The translations under genes were made by a program, and so were the position numbers. The notes under the pieces were generated by a model that was not told the DNA's origin, searched no databases, and saw only the letters and a list, made by a program, of their open reading frames with translations. Of a DNA stretch of 64,000 nt, positions 1 through 13,270 are shown in pieces (position 1 is the first letter of the stretch; each line of letters opens with the position of its first letter). Source of the stretch: Stomorhina lunata (taxonomy: Eukaryota > Arthropoda > Insecta > Diptera > Rhiniidae); the NCBI GenBank assembly GCA_933228675.1, contig OW121744.1:117947600-118011599 (forward strand). Direction: 5' to 3'.

Positions 1-285
1 TCCATTTAAGCATTCCACATAAAAAGGAGTAAAGTACATGGCATCATTGTAATGCGGCTTTATTAAAAGGGGTCGAGTTTTCTTTTGTTGAAACTGTGTG
101 ATTTCAGCTAAGGGTTTCATTGTTTAAGTTTTTTACTTTATTTAGTTTAAAGCTTTACAGAAAAAGTATCAAATGTTTAGTGTTAAGTTCGTAGAGAACA
201 GGTGACAGGCTATTATTATTTGTATTTGATTTTTATCTTATGAAGTAAAGAATACGACTTCAAAATGTAACACCTTGTTAGCATA

Positions 286-351
286 CAATTTGTTATAAAT
301 AGTGTCAGCCTGCATCTGCAATTTGTTATAAATAGTGTCAGCCTGCATCTG
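286..351. repeat. 33-bp direct duplication at the edge of the 10-bp satellite
   Basis: Positions 286-318 and 319-351 are identical 33-bp copies in tandem. The second copy runs straight into the 10-bp array. The preceding 285 bases are AT-rich, and I see nothing in them. Confidence 0.9.
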
Positions 352-1487
352 TCTGTGTCTGTCTGTGTCTGTCTGTGTCTGTCTGTGTCTGTCTGTGTCT
401 GTCTGTGTCTGTCTGTGTCTGTCTGTGTCTGTCTGTGTCTGTCTGTGTCTGTCTGTGTCTGTCTGTGTCTGTCTGTGTCTGTCTGTGTCTGTCTGTGTCT
501 GTCTGTGTCTGTCTGTGTCTGTCTGTGTCTGTCTGTGTCTGTCTGTGTCTGTCTGTGTCTGTCTGTGTCTGTCTGTGTCTGTCTGTGTCTGTCTGTGTCT
601 GTCTGTGTCTGTCTGTGTCTGTCTGTGTCTGTCTGTGTCTGTCTGTGTCTGTCTGTGTCTGTCTGTGTCTGTCTGTGTCTGTCTGTGTCTGTCTGTGTCT
701 GTCTGTGTCTATCTGTGTCTGTCTGTGTCTGTCTGTGTCTGTCTGTGTCTGTCTGTGTCTGTCTGTGTCTGTCTGTGTCTGTCTGTGTCTGTCTGTGTCT
801 GTCTGTGTCTGTCTGTGTCTGTCTGTGTCTGTCTGTGTCTGTCTGTGTCTGTCTGTGTCTGTCTGTGTCTGTCTGTGTCTGTCTGTGTCTGTCTGTGTCT
901 GTCTGTGTCTGTCTGTGTCTGTCTGTGTCTGTCTGTGTCTGTCTGTGTCTGTCTGTGTCTGTCTGTGTCTGTCTGTGTCTGTCTGTGTCTGTCTGTGTCT
1001 GTCTGTGTCTGTCTGTGTCTGTCTGTGTCTGTCTGTGTCTGTCTGTGTCTGTCTGTGTCTGTCTGTGTCTGTCTGTGTCTGTCTGTGTCTGTCTGTGTCT
1101 GTCTGTGTCTGTCTGTGTCTGTCTGTGTCTGTCTGTGTCTGTCTGTGTCTGTCTGTGTCTGTCTGTGTCTGTCTGTGTCTGTCTGTGTCTGTCTGTGTCT
1201 GTCTGTGTCTGTCTGTGTCTGTCTGTGTCTGTCTGTGTCTGTCTGTGTCTGTCTGTGTCTGTCTGTGTCTGTCTGTGTCTGTCTGTGTCTGTCTGTGTCT
1301 GTCTGTGTCTGTCTGTGTCTGTCTGTGTCTGTCTGTGTCTGTCTGTGTCTGTCTGTGTCTGTCTGTGTCTGTCTGTGTCTGTCTGTGTCTGTCTGTGTCT
1401 GTCTGTGTCTGTCTGTGTCTGTCTGTGTCTGTCTGTGTCTGTCTGTGTCTGTCTGTGTCTGTCTGTGTCTGTCTGTGTCTGTCTGTT
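351..1487. repeat. 10-bp tandem satellite, about 113 copies
   Basis: The unit GTCTGTGTCT is repeated almost perfectly for about 1.14 kb. The only change I noticed is one G to A at position 711. Because 10 bp is not a multiple of three and no register gives a stop, all three forward frames stay open for 380-400 codons of Ser-Val-Cys-Leu repeats. These open frames are artefacts of the repeat. The near-perfect homogeneity suggests recent expansion or ongoing homogenisation. Confidence 0.97.
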
Positions 1488-4364
1488 AATGTATTTGGCG
1501 AAATTTCAATACCGATTTCTTCTTAAAGCTGAAAATTGTAATGCCTCATAAATCATTCTTAAACATCCTTCATTATTCCTTTAACTTTTTGTTTATCTAT
1601 AATGTGGTTACTTCGCCCAAACTATTATTTTTTTACTTATCTACTGAACCAACTTCAGGAACTGTGTAGATAATGCAAACTATTGTCTTTAACTACTCGA
1701 GCTCAAACTCGTTACGTATTGACAAAATTGGCATTGACTTTATTAACTAGAATGACAAAAAAGGTCTACTTTAGTTTTTTTAATGTTTTGAGGTTTCTTT
1801 AGAACATCATTATTGTCATCATCATCAAATTTAAACAACTAGACAATAGAAACTCTTCTTTATACAGATTTGAGAACAACACAGCTTTTAGGAAAACATC
1901 CGTTTGGTATTCATGGCTAAAACATTTAGCCACAATTTGTTCAATACAACAAGGCCTTTGTTAAGATATGTAGAGGGATATACTGACACACATACATACA
2001 TAGATATTAACTCTTGCAGAATTTGAGCTCGATGAAGGCTATTTTTATTCTATGGCCACATAATGACACTTTATGGACATGTTACTGACTGAAAAGAGAT
2101 ACATTTTATTACAGTTTTTTTTGTAACTAAACTTTGCCTAGTTTGACTCTTTGAAAACTTGTTTATGGTTTAGTTTAAGGAACTCAAGTATTTTTTACAT
2201 TTCTAAAATCAATAAAAAATTTTCCATCACTTTTCGAGTTTATAAACAAAAACCTTTTTAAAATCATTTCCTTTTTTGTTTTTCCTGTCTCGATTAAAGT
2301 CAAGTAAAAACCAATCTCAGTTATGCAAACTATACAAGTGTTTTTCTAAAAGAGTCTCTATAATGTTATATCCTTTTAAACTTGAGCATAAGAAGGGAAA
2401 AGCCCTCAAGTCCTTTTAAGTCAAATGTTTGTGATTTTTTTCTTGCGTTACATTGTTGCTATGTTTATTGTAAGTGTGTTTTTTTATTTCCCATTTTATT
2501 TCTTTTTGCCTTTTTTGCAGGCTTAAATAAACATGGTTTAATATATGTATGTATAAATTTTACTTCAAATCAAAAAATCATCAAACTTTGAAAAAAGGGT
2601 TCCACATTTTGTAAGTTCAAGACATCAAACAAAATATTTACTAAAAATGTTTTTAAGATAAGAGATTTCCTGAGTTATTTTCTTCCTGGTTTCCTTTTTA
2701 TTATATTTGTTTTTTATTTTTAAAGGCAATATTTAAATTGAAACATAAAGGATTCGGGATTAAACAAAAACAAATTTTGTTAAATGAAAACATTTTTATA
2801 ATATTTACAAAAGTTTTTCCTGTTTTATTAAGACACTGGTTTGTTTTCTTATACTTATATTTGATTTTTTAAAAGCCCAAAGAAATCCTTAAAATATGCA
2901 ATGAATATTCAATCATAAATACAAAGAAAAATATGAGACTAACTCAATATGTAAATTATCTTATAATCGGGATTTATTGAAAAACAGGGAAATATAGAGG
3001 AAAAGATTTGTTAAATAGAAGAAAAAGATATGAAAGGATATAATTTCATGTACAGAATTTAATTTTAAGGTTTTTATTAATTCAACATTTGTTTAGTTTT
3101 TTTCTCTGTTTATAAATGTATTTTTCCCTGTTTCTGTTAAATTTTTTTGTCGACTTAACTATCTTGGTACTACTGGCTTAATGATTGCTAATGTAAAACC
3201 TACATTCGTAGATAAATTTTTCCAAAAATATAGTCTAGTACCGGAATTTTAAGATTCAATATTGATTATAATTTTCCTACTTCCAGTTTTAAATATCTTA
3301 ATATTAATTTTTCGATTTTACTTCGTCATTTCTCAAAGAAAATTTTTCACTTTCCAATTTTTGTTAAATGCTTAAAATAAAAAATCAATTTCTTTAAAAT
3401 TATTTTAAGCTTGAAATCCTTTAATTAGTCATGCTTTTTTTGATCTTCTAATAAAACAATAAAAGTAGTGCAAAAATAATCCTTTGAAAAAATTATTTTT
3501 TTCCTTTTATTCAAAATTTAAATCAATTTGTAAGGAAAAGAGAATTTTACTTGATTAGGTGAAATTTTGTTGTTACCCTATACCATCATGTGTAGAAAGG
3601 GTACATAGTATTTTGGTTAGATGATGTTAGGGCATATAAATATAATATATGCGACCATAATTCTGAGTCGATTACATCTGTGCACTTGTCTTTGTATATA
3701 TTTGTCTATCTGATGTAAGTCCATTACTTTGGAAACTTCCAATTAAAAGATTTTAAAAGTCTAGTCAGAAGATACATGGCAATTATATTTAGTGCAACTT
3801 TTTATTTAAAAGTAAATTAAGGTTCGCCAAGAATTATTCCTTATTTTTCCATAACTCCATGTCATGGTAGGGCAACTTTTGTTTAAGCTTGACAGACTAA
3901 ACTTTTTTATTTGTATTGAATTTAAACAAAATAGATGAAAATTTCTTTGATATAAACATATTCATTTATTTTCTTTCATCTCTCAATTAAAAAGCTTAAT
4001 TTAATAAACATTTATTTTAGGGTTTCTTGGCACAAACAATAGCTACAAAAACATTTACAACATTTCTATTGAGTACCCTTAGTATCCTTTCAATATCATT
4101 TACTTTTCCGTAGCCAACCTTAAGTAGCTTAAGAATACAAGTACAAGTATATACAATTTAAAAATTTATTACTCAAGTCAAAATGAAGTCTTTGTTAAGG
4201 ATTTATAACAATAAAATTAAATTAACAAAATTTTATGCCAAAGAATTTATGAAAATATTTGCTAGCATCACAAACACTTAACTCACTCAATTCACTCATA
4301 ACCAGTTAAAATCCCCTAAAAATCCTTAAATAATTTTTAAGTTTGAGTTTTTGAAAGTGTGTAA

Positions 4365-4408
4365 AACAGGATATCAGTTTTGAAAGTTATCTCAACTGAT
4401 ATCCTGTT
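4365..4408. other. Perfect 15-bp stem hairpin
   Basis: The arms 4365-4379 and 4394-4408 are exactly complementary around a 14-nt loop; the core of the left arm is ACAGGATATCAGTT. It stands out in AT-rich sequence because the arms have mixed composition. No function is assigned. Confidence 0.8.
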
Positions 4409-5171
4409 GTCTGGAAGAATCTAAATAAATTTGTTTAATACATCAGCACACACACATATTCACTTGAAGGTTTTGTTGTTTTTAACTAAGAGTCCTTATA
4501 ATAGTTTTTGAGAATGTGTATGTGCAAAGAAACCCTGCAGTTGCAAATTGAAGGATCATTCCAAATATTGATAAAATTTTTAAAGAGGCTTGTCATTAAA
4601 AAATGTTGAATCCATTGTCAAATTTGTTCATATCTCTTAAAGGACATGTTAAAATCATTGATCCTTTCACTAGTATTTGGGACTATTGTTCATTTTGGAA
4701 CTGCTGGTAGCTTTTAAGGATTAGTTGAGTTGTGTTAGCTTCTAAAGGGTTTTGTAAACATTTTATGGCATAATGACTTTATTAAGCCTTTCACCAATTT
4801 TATATTCCATATTTTCTTGCCATAAAACAAAAATTTAAACATTTTAATATTCTAGTCATTTTATGAAATATTGGAAAACTTTATGTCTTGGCCGGATATT
4901 TTAAGGTTTTTTAAACAGGTTATAAACTTAATTTAACAACTCTTAAAGTTTTGCTCAACTTTATGTTATGTTATATTTTCTTAATTGGTTTATATTCATA
5001 TTAAGATTTTCATATTGTTTCTTTAGATTATTTATTTAAATTTCTACCTTATTTTAAGAAATTCTAAATTAAGTTAATCCTTAGAAACTTTTAAAACAAT
5101 ACCTTGAAAAAAATAGCTCTAAGGTTTTAATAAAACACAAAAGCCGACCAAAACAGGAAACTAATGCAAAC

Positions 5172-5231
5172 TACCTAGAGCGTATGAGTGTTATTTAATT
5201 AAAAGCATAACACGTATACGCTTAGGTGGTA
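5172..5231. other. Imperfect hairpin of about 60 nt, pre-miRNA-like size
   Basis: The left arm (about 5173-5194) pairs with the right arm (about 5207-5229) over roughly 20 bp, with one 2-nt internal loop and one bulge, around a 12-nt loop. Each arm contains GCGTAT and the GTGTTAT segment or its complement. The shape is compatible with a small-RNA precursor or a short foldback element; the sequence alone does not decide. Confidence 0.55.
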
Positions 5232-5379
5232 TTATAACAACATTTTTTGTATAATAGGATAAAGTTTTACTAACAAAAGTCTAAGAAATTCAAATATGAA
5301 AGAAAGTTCAGCCAGTTAAGAGGGTCCATAGGATACCTCATACCCTTAAGTAATATTGTAAATATATCGTCACCTTAAG

Positions 5380-5640
5380 TGGAAGAGGGCTCAACTACTC
5401 TTCTAGTTTTTTTGACAGCAGAAGCAAAAAAAGTTTTAATTCTGCTGGTATAGGCAGCCTACGCCTGGTTATAACACATGTTGGTAAAGAATATAGTGTA
5501 CCACATTATCTTCAGATTTTTACAGGTGAATATAAAAATTGAGATACGCTCATGCGCTCATGCCAGAGAAACCCAGTAGACTGATGTAATCAGTCAAACA
5601 TTTTCCGCCTAAAATCTTTGTACTAAATTTCATTGTAATA
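5380..5640. mobile_element. Relic of a dispersed repeat (same short motif as at 55.5 kb)
   Basis: The segment GGCAGCCTACGCCTG near 5455 recurs as GGGCTGCCTACGCCTG near 55575, each preceded by a similar GGTAT context. Only part of the element is recognisable, and no coding capacity is visible. Confidence 0.4.
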
Positions 5641-7869
5641 TATCCTATTACTAGTATTTAAATTTTTTTCGGCTGGGTTGCATTATTGTTTAATATTGCC
5701 ATAATCTTTGGTATAGTAATTGATATTCCGATTGTAACTTAAACCAATATGGTTCGTCCTTGAGCCGTCCAACATTGTCAAATGTCAATCACACTTGCAA
5801 CCAATATTCCGATTAAAATAATTCATGGGCGAATGTAGGTCAGACATCTTTGAAAGCATTTGGTATCGATGTTTATGCCTTCAAGCTCTGTAGGCATTAT
5901 TTTTTTTCATATAATTTTTTACTTGACTCAAATGTATACAAAATTGTTCAAAACGAAACTAAATGAAAGCTTAACTAGAAAACTTAAATTCAATAAACTT
6001 TAAATATTTTGACATGTTTTTAATAAAGAAATTTAAAAAGGGTTATATTCAAAAAAAGAAAAAAAATCTAAACAAAATTTATTTATTTTTCCTATTACAT
6101 ATATGTCATATTTTTCAATTTACTATTTATCATTTTGTCTCCTAAACTTCAAAAGAAAATACATATATACATACTATAAAAAAAACCGACAGACATACAA
6201 AATATGTTGGGTTTTTTATATCAAAAGCCAGAGAAAGCCCTTGAGAACCATACATTATATTGATGTTATAGACTTGATGTCTGACATCATAAAATAAAAA
6301 TTGTTTTTCCATAAAATACATAGAAATTAAATAAATAAAAAAAAACAAAAGAAAAGGCTATACTGACTCTTAAACTACACTACATATAAAAAAAAATTTA
6401 ATTTTCTTGAAAAAAATATTAGAAAAAAGGATTTTATTTTTATTCAATGGAATATTGTTTTTACTAAGAGAAATTTAAATATTTCGTTAAAATTTTATGC
6501 TTCTTTTAAATAACTTTTATCAAATAAGTTTCGAAATTCCAAACACTCCCCCCCCCCCAAAAATAGTTATAGAATAAATAAAACAAAAAAATAATTTGAA
6601 CATACATTTACTGACAACATGTCAACATGTTTGTCTAAGCAATTTTTAACATTTCCGTTGCAGACTTTATACAAAAAATATCTATAAGTTTTTTACAATA
6701 TCTTTATACTAAACAATTTTTTATTTCTTTTCCTTTTTGGCCATCACTTTAGCTTAAACTTTAAAATGTTAATCCTTTTTGCCAACACCCGCACACAATT
6801 TAGACAGTTTTACACATATTGATACTTGATGGAGGTTATTTATCGTTTTCGTATATACGAGTATATTCCTGGCACAACGCATATGTTTGGCAATTTGATA
6901 AGGGATTGACAAGTATGTGACAAGACACTCTCATGTTGCCTAAGTGGTTGTAACAATATATAAAAATTAAGAAAAAATAAAAAAATGATGAAGGAGAATA
7001 TAAAAACTGTTAGCATAATGCCAATATTAAGGGGGGAAATTTATAAAGTTTTTAAAATAGAAATTTTCAAGCAAGAACAACGATTTAATTGTCCGATATA
7101 ACTTTACTGATAATTAGTAAATTATTATACCCTACACTAGCATAGGCGGGATGGATTTTTGTATCAATTTTGTAACTTCCAAAAATATTAATTGATTTAA
7201 AAACCACCTTAAGTATGTCCATTTATTTTTATAAAAAATCTTCCAATTTAAACGATTAGACTTATGTATTCCTGTGAGTACCCCTACATCTTGCGAATGC
7301 TTTCAATATATACATACATAACTAATTTATAAAACGTATGTCTGGTTACATATTGGAAATTAGTTATATTCTTTTTTCATATCTAAAATCAATTAATTTA
7401 AATATTTAATATGTGTTATGGAAATGTTAAATATTCTGGCCATGTGTTAGTAATAAAATCATTTAGTCATTTGTTTATATCAAAGATATCGCCTTAAATA
7501 AACATAAAAATAAAATTATATATTAGTTTTTCTTATATGGCTTTCTTTTTGTCTGACCAGTCAAAATCAAACATAAACATGTTAATAAAAATTACCAGAC
7601 ATAAAAAGACAAGAAGACTTCATGACATCCTGGAGAAATAAACAAATAAATTTAAGGAAGGAGTGTTTCAGGCAGAGAACGAGAGAAATCGGAAGTTGAA
7701 GTGTTTTTGTCATGAAGGCGGTTAGTTGGCTAATGTTTTTGGTTAACATTCATGTGTATTTAAATGCTTAATCGCATACATGTAAGTGTGTATGTGAGTC
7801 TAACAGTGGACACAAAAGGGAAATGAATAAATAATATTTATAGCAAAAATTTCACTTTACTGTATATTC

Positions 7870-8960
7870 AAGCAACGGTTACTATGTCTACATATACTAA
7901 TCAATACTAGACTATAGTTAAGTATATACTAAGTATATACTAGACTATAGGCTAGTTCAGACTATACTAGACTCTAGTCTATACTAGACTCAAGTCTGTA
8001 CTAGACTCTAGTCTATACTAGACTATAGTCTATACTAAATTATAGTTTAGTCTATACTAGACTCTCTAGTATAGACTATAGTCTATCTACTATTGTAGAA
8101 TATAACTTATACTACACTATAGTCTTTACTAAAATATAGTCTATACTAGTATAGACTAAAGGCTAATACAGACTATAGTATAGTATATACAATAGTCTAG
8201 TATAGACTAAAGTCTATACTATTGTAGGTTATAACTATACTACACTATAGTCTAATATAGACTATAGGCTCGTACAGGCTATAGTCTAGTTAGACATTAG
8301 TCTAAACTATTTTAGATTATAACTTATACTATATAATAGTTTTTACTAAAATATAGTCTATACTAGGCTATAATCTAGTGTAGACTATAGTCTAGTATAG
8401 TAGAGTCTAGTAAAGGATATAGCTAGTACAGAGTTATAGTCTAGTATATACTGTAGTCTAGTAGTCTAGTATATACTGTAGTCTGTAGTCCGTAAACGAC
8501 TTTAGACTTTATAAAGTCTATACTAGACTATAATCTAGTATAGACTATAGTCTAGTATAGTAGAGACTAGTAAAGACTATAGTTAGTACAGACTATAGTC
8601 TAATATATACTGTAGTCTAGTAGTCTAGTATATACTGTAGTTTGTAGTCTGTAAACGACTTTAGTCTGCAGTAAACTAGTTATTATATACAATAGTATAG
8701 ACTATTGTCTAGAAAAGACTATAGTCTAGTATAGACTAAAGTATAGTATAAACTTTAGTCTAGTATAGACTTAAGTTAAGTATTGACTATAGTTTGGCAT
8801 AGACTATAGTCTGGTATCTGTAATAGACTATAGTCTGCACTAAACTAAGTAGTTGTAATCTACAATAACATAGACTATAGTCTAGTAAAAACTATACTCA
8901 TGTTTAGACTATATTGTAGTATAGACTATAGTCAAGTATAGACTATAGTCTAGTATCTGT
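7870..8960. repeat. Palindromic CTATAGTCTA repeat field 1
   Basis: About 1.1 kb is woven from imperfect copies of TAGACTATAGTCTA, itself a perfect 14-bp palindrome, interleaved with CTAGTATAGAC. Spacing is irregular, so this is not a clean tandem array. A longer internal duplication is visible: the segment around 8350-8480 recurs around 8530-8660. Both strands read almost alike, so extensive local foldback is possible. Confidence 0.85.
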
Positions 8961-10995
8961 TTTTTTTTTTAAATTAAATAATGAAAAAATTGTACTAAAT
9001 TTTTAGAAATATGTATTTAAGTTTACACTATAGTCTAATTTGGGCTTGTGTCGTTTGTAGTTTTAACTAGAATAAAATCTACAATAAACTTCTGTGAAAA
9101 ATATATTATATCTGACTCCATAGCAGTTTAGGGTCTGCAGTAGGTTTTGATCTTCAGGAGACTATGATATACACTAAACTATAGCGTACAGTAAAATATG
9201 TCTTTTCAACAAATTTCTGATATAAAATTCTTTTGCTGTTTTCTTGTCCACTGTACTTTTAAAGATAGTGTGAACTTTTAAGTTTGTTCTTATTCTGTAC
9301 TTACGTCAGTCAGTCTGTCTAGTCGCTTGCTATTTGTTAACTTAACTATAAAAATTATATGTTTAAGAAATACAGAGACATTATGCCACAGGATTACTCT
9401 AAAACAGATATTCACACACACACATGCACACACACAGATTTGTAAAGTGACAAAAAGTAGAGGAAAACTAGCAAACTGTAAAAATAGTAAACTAGAAAAA
9501 GAATAACCCTGAAACATTGATAAATTAAACAGATTTATTACTTAACTGGAAATCATCTTTATTCACATATATTACACCACATCCCCGCTTGAGCGACTGA
9601 CAAGCCCTTTTTTATAAAACCCCCTCGTGCAATGAATAGCAGTATTTGTACGTTATAGTGTTTATTTTGCATTATTTTCAAGAATAGATGACAGCATTAC
9701 TAGTCTTAAGAGTTCAGGCATTTGATTTGATTTCATTCTGTTTTTCTTGTTTTCTTTTTGTATTAACCAAAAGTCTAGCGAAATGTATCATTGTCTTTTG
9801 TCTTTTTTTCAGTAGTAGTTTTTTTTTTTGAAATTTATTTATTTGTCATTGTCTGTTGGTATGTTGGAGTGTTTTATGTTAAGGTTTCTAAATGTTTATG
9901 TCTTGCCATCTGTTTGTCTTGCTGTCGTGCTAAATGTCATTTAGTCTGTTTCATGTTCTCTTCGTTTTGTTTGTTTTATAGATCCTTGGTCTATGTCTGG
10001 TTGTTTGCTTTATCATTTCTCTTGTTGTTGGGGCTTTTTGTTAATTTTGTTTTATTTCTTTTTGCATTTCAAATTATTTAACTTTCTTTTCTCTACTTGT
10101 TTTTAGATTCTAGAATATAATTTTATTTTTGTAATTTTATATAATGTTACGTATTATTTACATATCTTTTGTATTCATTTGTTTTTTCAGGTTATTTAAT
10201 TTAAAAAAAAGTAGAATACGGTAGTAAAAATGGATATAAGGGTAAAAGTGTATTAGTCTAAAAATAACTTTTGTATGAAATTTATTAATTTTCATGCAAA
10301 ATTAAATCGAAATTAAAAAAAAAATCGGAGAATCTGAATATATGTATTTCAAAATTATTAAAATTGAATTCTTTTAAACTTCTGTCTCGTGGAAAATAGC
10401 ACAAGCATTTTTAATAAATCATGGCAATTCATTGCGTTTGTATTTAATTTTTCTGCTCCTGTACATATTCTATAAATATCATTGTTTGTTTGTTTGTTTT
10501 CTTTTAATTTCCCAAACTTTTCTTTCTCTCTGAACAATGAGTATGTCCCCAGTATTTAATGTTGGTTCCTTTTGTCTATTTTTGTTTATTTATTGGTTGT
10601 ATGTAGTTGTAGCTCTGTTTCTTCATTATTAATCTTTTGATGTCACCATTATTCATAATCAGTCGTGTTGAAAATAATACTTATGTATTATTGCTTTTTT
10701 TGTTTGTTATTTCCCTTGTTCGTTAATGTTTTAGTTGCTTATTTTCTTGTCGAGTTTTAGGTTTTCAATTTCAATTGAAATTTTTTTTGTTGCGTTTAAT
10801 AATGAAAAATGTTTGCCTTACATTTTGTCTAGGCTTTAGCTCTATTATTATTATCCATTAGTTATATACATCTCTAGTATTTCAGTATTTAAAAAAAAAA
10901 TGTGCTTAGAATATTAAATGTTTTTTTGTCCTGATTAAATTGAGGAGGCGAAAGCTTAAAGTATTACCGTAAAGAGACTTATTCTAAGTTATATA
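8961..10995. other. Non-coding stretch between two palindromic fields
   Basis: This is T-rich, low-complexity sequence with a CA-rich patch near 9415-9440. The open frames here encode Phe/Val/Leu-rich low-complexity peptides without an initiation context or domain and are not called as genes. I see no exon. Confidence 0.5.
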
Positions 10996-12140
10996 GTTTA
11001 GACCAGACTATTAAGTAGACTATAGTCTAGACTAGATTATAGTCTAGACTAGACTATAATTTAGACTAGACTATAGACTTGACTAAACTATAGTCTAAAC
11101 TACACTATAGTCTAGACCAGACTATAGGCTAGTCTAGAATTGACTATAGTTTAGATCAGTCTATAGTCTAGACTGCACTACAATTTAGAACAAACTATAA
11201 TGTAGATCAAGCTTTAGTTCAGACAAGACTAAATCTTACTATGGTGTAAATGAACCTATATTGTAGACCAAACTAAAGTTTAGACTATAGTTTAGACCAG
11301 TCAATAGTCTAGAGCAGACTATAGGCTCAACTAAACTAAAATCTAGAACAAACAATATTCTAGACCAGACTATGATATTACATATTGGACTGTCATCTTG
11401 ATTCTACAATAATCTAGATCAGAATATAGTCTAGATACGAGTAAACTATAGTGTAAACTAAACTTTAGTTTAGACCACATTTTAGTCTAAACTGGGCTAT
11501 AATTTATTCAAGAATATATTCTAGACTAGACTATATCTTAAACCAGACTATTGGTAAGATCGGACTTTAGTCTTAACTGGACTAAAATAAAATCAGACTA
11601 AATTACAGACTATAGTCTAAATCAGATTTTATTCAAGATCAGAATATCATCTAGGTCTGAATATAGTTCAGTCTATAGACTAAAACAAACTGTAGTCATG
11701 ACGGGACTGTAATAGAATAAGAATATAGTATAGACCAATTTAAATTACAGATCAGATTATAGTCAATCTACAGTCTATACTAAAATATAATCACGAAAAG
11801 GTTATAGTGTAGACTGAGAAAGTTTTAGTCTTGACCAAGGAGGAAGTTTTAGTCTTGACCAAACTATAGACTAAAGTCTACGCCAAAATATAGCCTTCTC
11901 TGACAATACTTGTCAAAATCTTTGACTCAAAAGCTATAGCCTGCACTAGTATTTACCAGGTTATAGTTTATACTAGACTTAAATCTATATTCAAAATCAT
12001 TCTTTAGTCTGAAGTCTAAACCAAACTTTAGTCTTTACAAGACCATAGACTACATTAAATTTTAGACTACATTAAATTTTAGACTATATTAAATTTTAGA
12101 CTATATACTTCACTAGACTATAGTATATTTTAAACTACAC
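10996..12140. repeat. Palindromic CTATAGTCTA repeat field 2
   Basis: A second, more diverged field of the same type as at 8 kb uses TAGACTATAGTCTAGAC and variants such as ACCAGACTATAG. Degeneration increases rightwards. It ends with three tandem copies of an ACATTAAATTTTAGACT-like unit near 12050-12105. Confidence 0.8.
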
Positions 12141-13270
12141 TACACCTTATATTATTCTGACTCAGATTATGATTTTATAACGTTTCTCATCATTCATGAA
12201 GTTTTGGTTAGTATTTTTATGGTTGAGGTTATATTTCATTTGTTTTTGTTGGATCTATTCAAGATAATACACACAACAATAATGTCAGAGCAAATATAAT
12301 TTTCAAGCAGTTGAAATGACCAGAAGCTAAATAACAAATGAAAAACCCAAATGAAGCAGATAGGGCAAACATGGTTGGATTTTGAGGCTGTTGACTAAAT
12401 AACTTGTCTACAAGAATAATGATAAAAATAAATGAGTCGTTTGGTAAAAAAAATGGTAGTTTGAAAAAAAATATATTTTTTTTGTATAATAACAAATGAA
12501 GTCACAAAATGCAATCAAAAGAAATCTCTATTCCTCTATTTACTCGAAAAATGATATACACTCCTATTTAAATGGACATAGTTCTGGTCTTCCCGTCATT
12601 TATAATTTTCATGATGGACTTCATTGTTGTTAAATTATTTTTGTAGATTTTTTTTGCATGAAATTTTTTTGTGTTAAATTATTTTTTTTTTGCTTTTTCT
12701 TCTTGTAGTTTTATGGCAGAATAGTTTTGAACATTTTGCTGAATTTGTAATTCATGTTACCGCCTTTTATTACATTTACTTGAGAAAAAAACTTCTGCAG
12801 CCAGTTGGAGTTTTTTTCAGTTTTTACTGTCTTTTTTCATTTTTAAGGGAATAATAGATATATAATAGAAGAAACCGTTGAAAGTCTTCAGCACAAGCTG
12901 TAGATAATAGGACAGCGTGTGTTTTTTATTCACACTTTTATCTTAAAATTTAGCATATTTTTTTTGAAGGACATTTCGTTTTTTTTCTTGGAATAGGGCC
13001 ATTGATAATGTTGGATATTATGATTCTTTGTTGTATTATTTTACTTTTTGTACTGACAAAAAAGCAACGGAAAAGTTCGAATGGTAGCTTGTAGAATAAA
13101 TATTCAGAATTAACAAAATTATAAGATTTTTTTCTTTATTGATTTTGGGAGAAACACGATTTTAGTAGAAAACAGCTTAAACTTGAAAAATGTTAATACC
13201 GCACATTCGGAAAAATAGACTTAGCCTAGACATATACTAAGTATAGACAAAAACCAGTATACAGATAAGA
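12141..13270. other. Non-coding AT-rich stretch
   Basis: Homopolymer runs of A and T dominate. A reverse-strand open frame at 12259-12495 has no recognisable domain. I see nothing functional. Confidence 0.5.

Larger units (their letters stand above)
1488..7869. other. Non-coding AT-rich stretch, probably upstream intron or 5' flank
   Basis: No exon can be supported here; the open frames are short, of low complexity and without recognisable domains. The stretch holds two hairpins (4365-4408 and 5172-5231), a possible repeat relic near 3570-3740 that begins with a CCCTATACC-like end, a relic near 5380-5640, a C homopolymer near 6547 and another possible relic near 7130-7300. Because the first exon of the CUB gene opens inside a codon, some of this is probably intron. 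I could not find the missing signal-peptide exon. Confidence 0.5.

Noticed and set aside
335..1551. Three overlapping forward open frames of 380-400 codons (Ser-Val-Cys-Leu repeats)
   Set aside because: They exist only because the 10-bp unit has no stop in any register; all three frames are equally open, with no splice or start evidence.
9791..10081. 96-codon hydrophobic open frame as a signal-peptide exon of the CUB gene
   Set aside because: Low-complexity Phe/Val/Leu sequence with no ATG in good context and no suitable phase-1 donor to join exon a.
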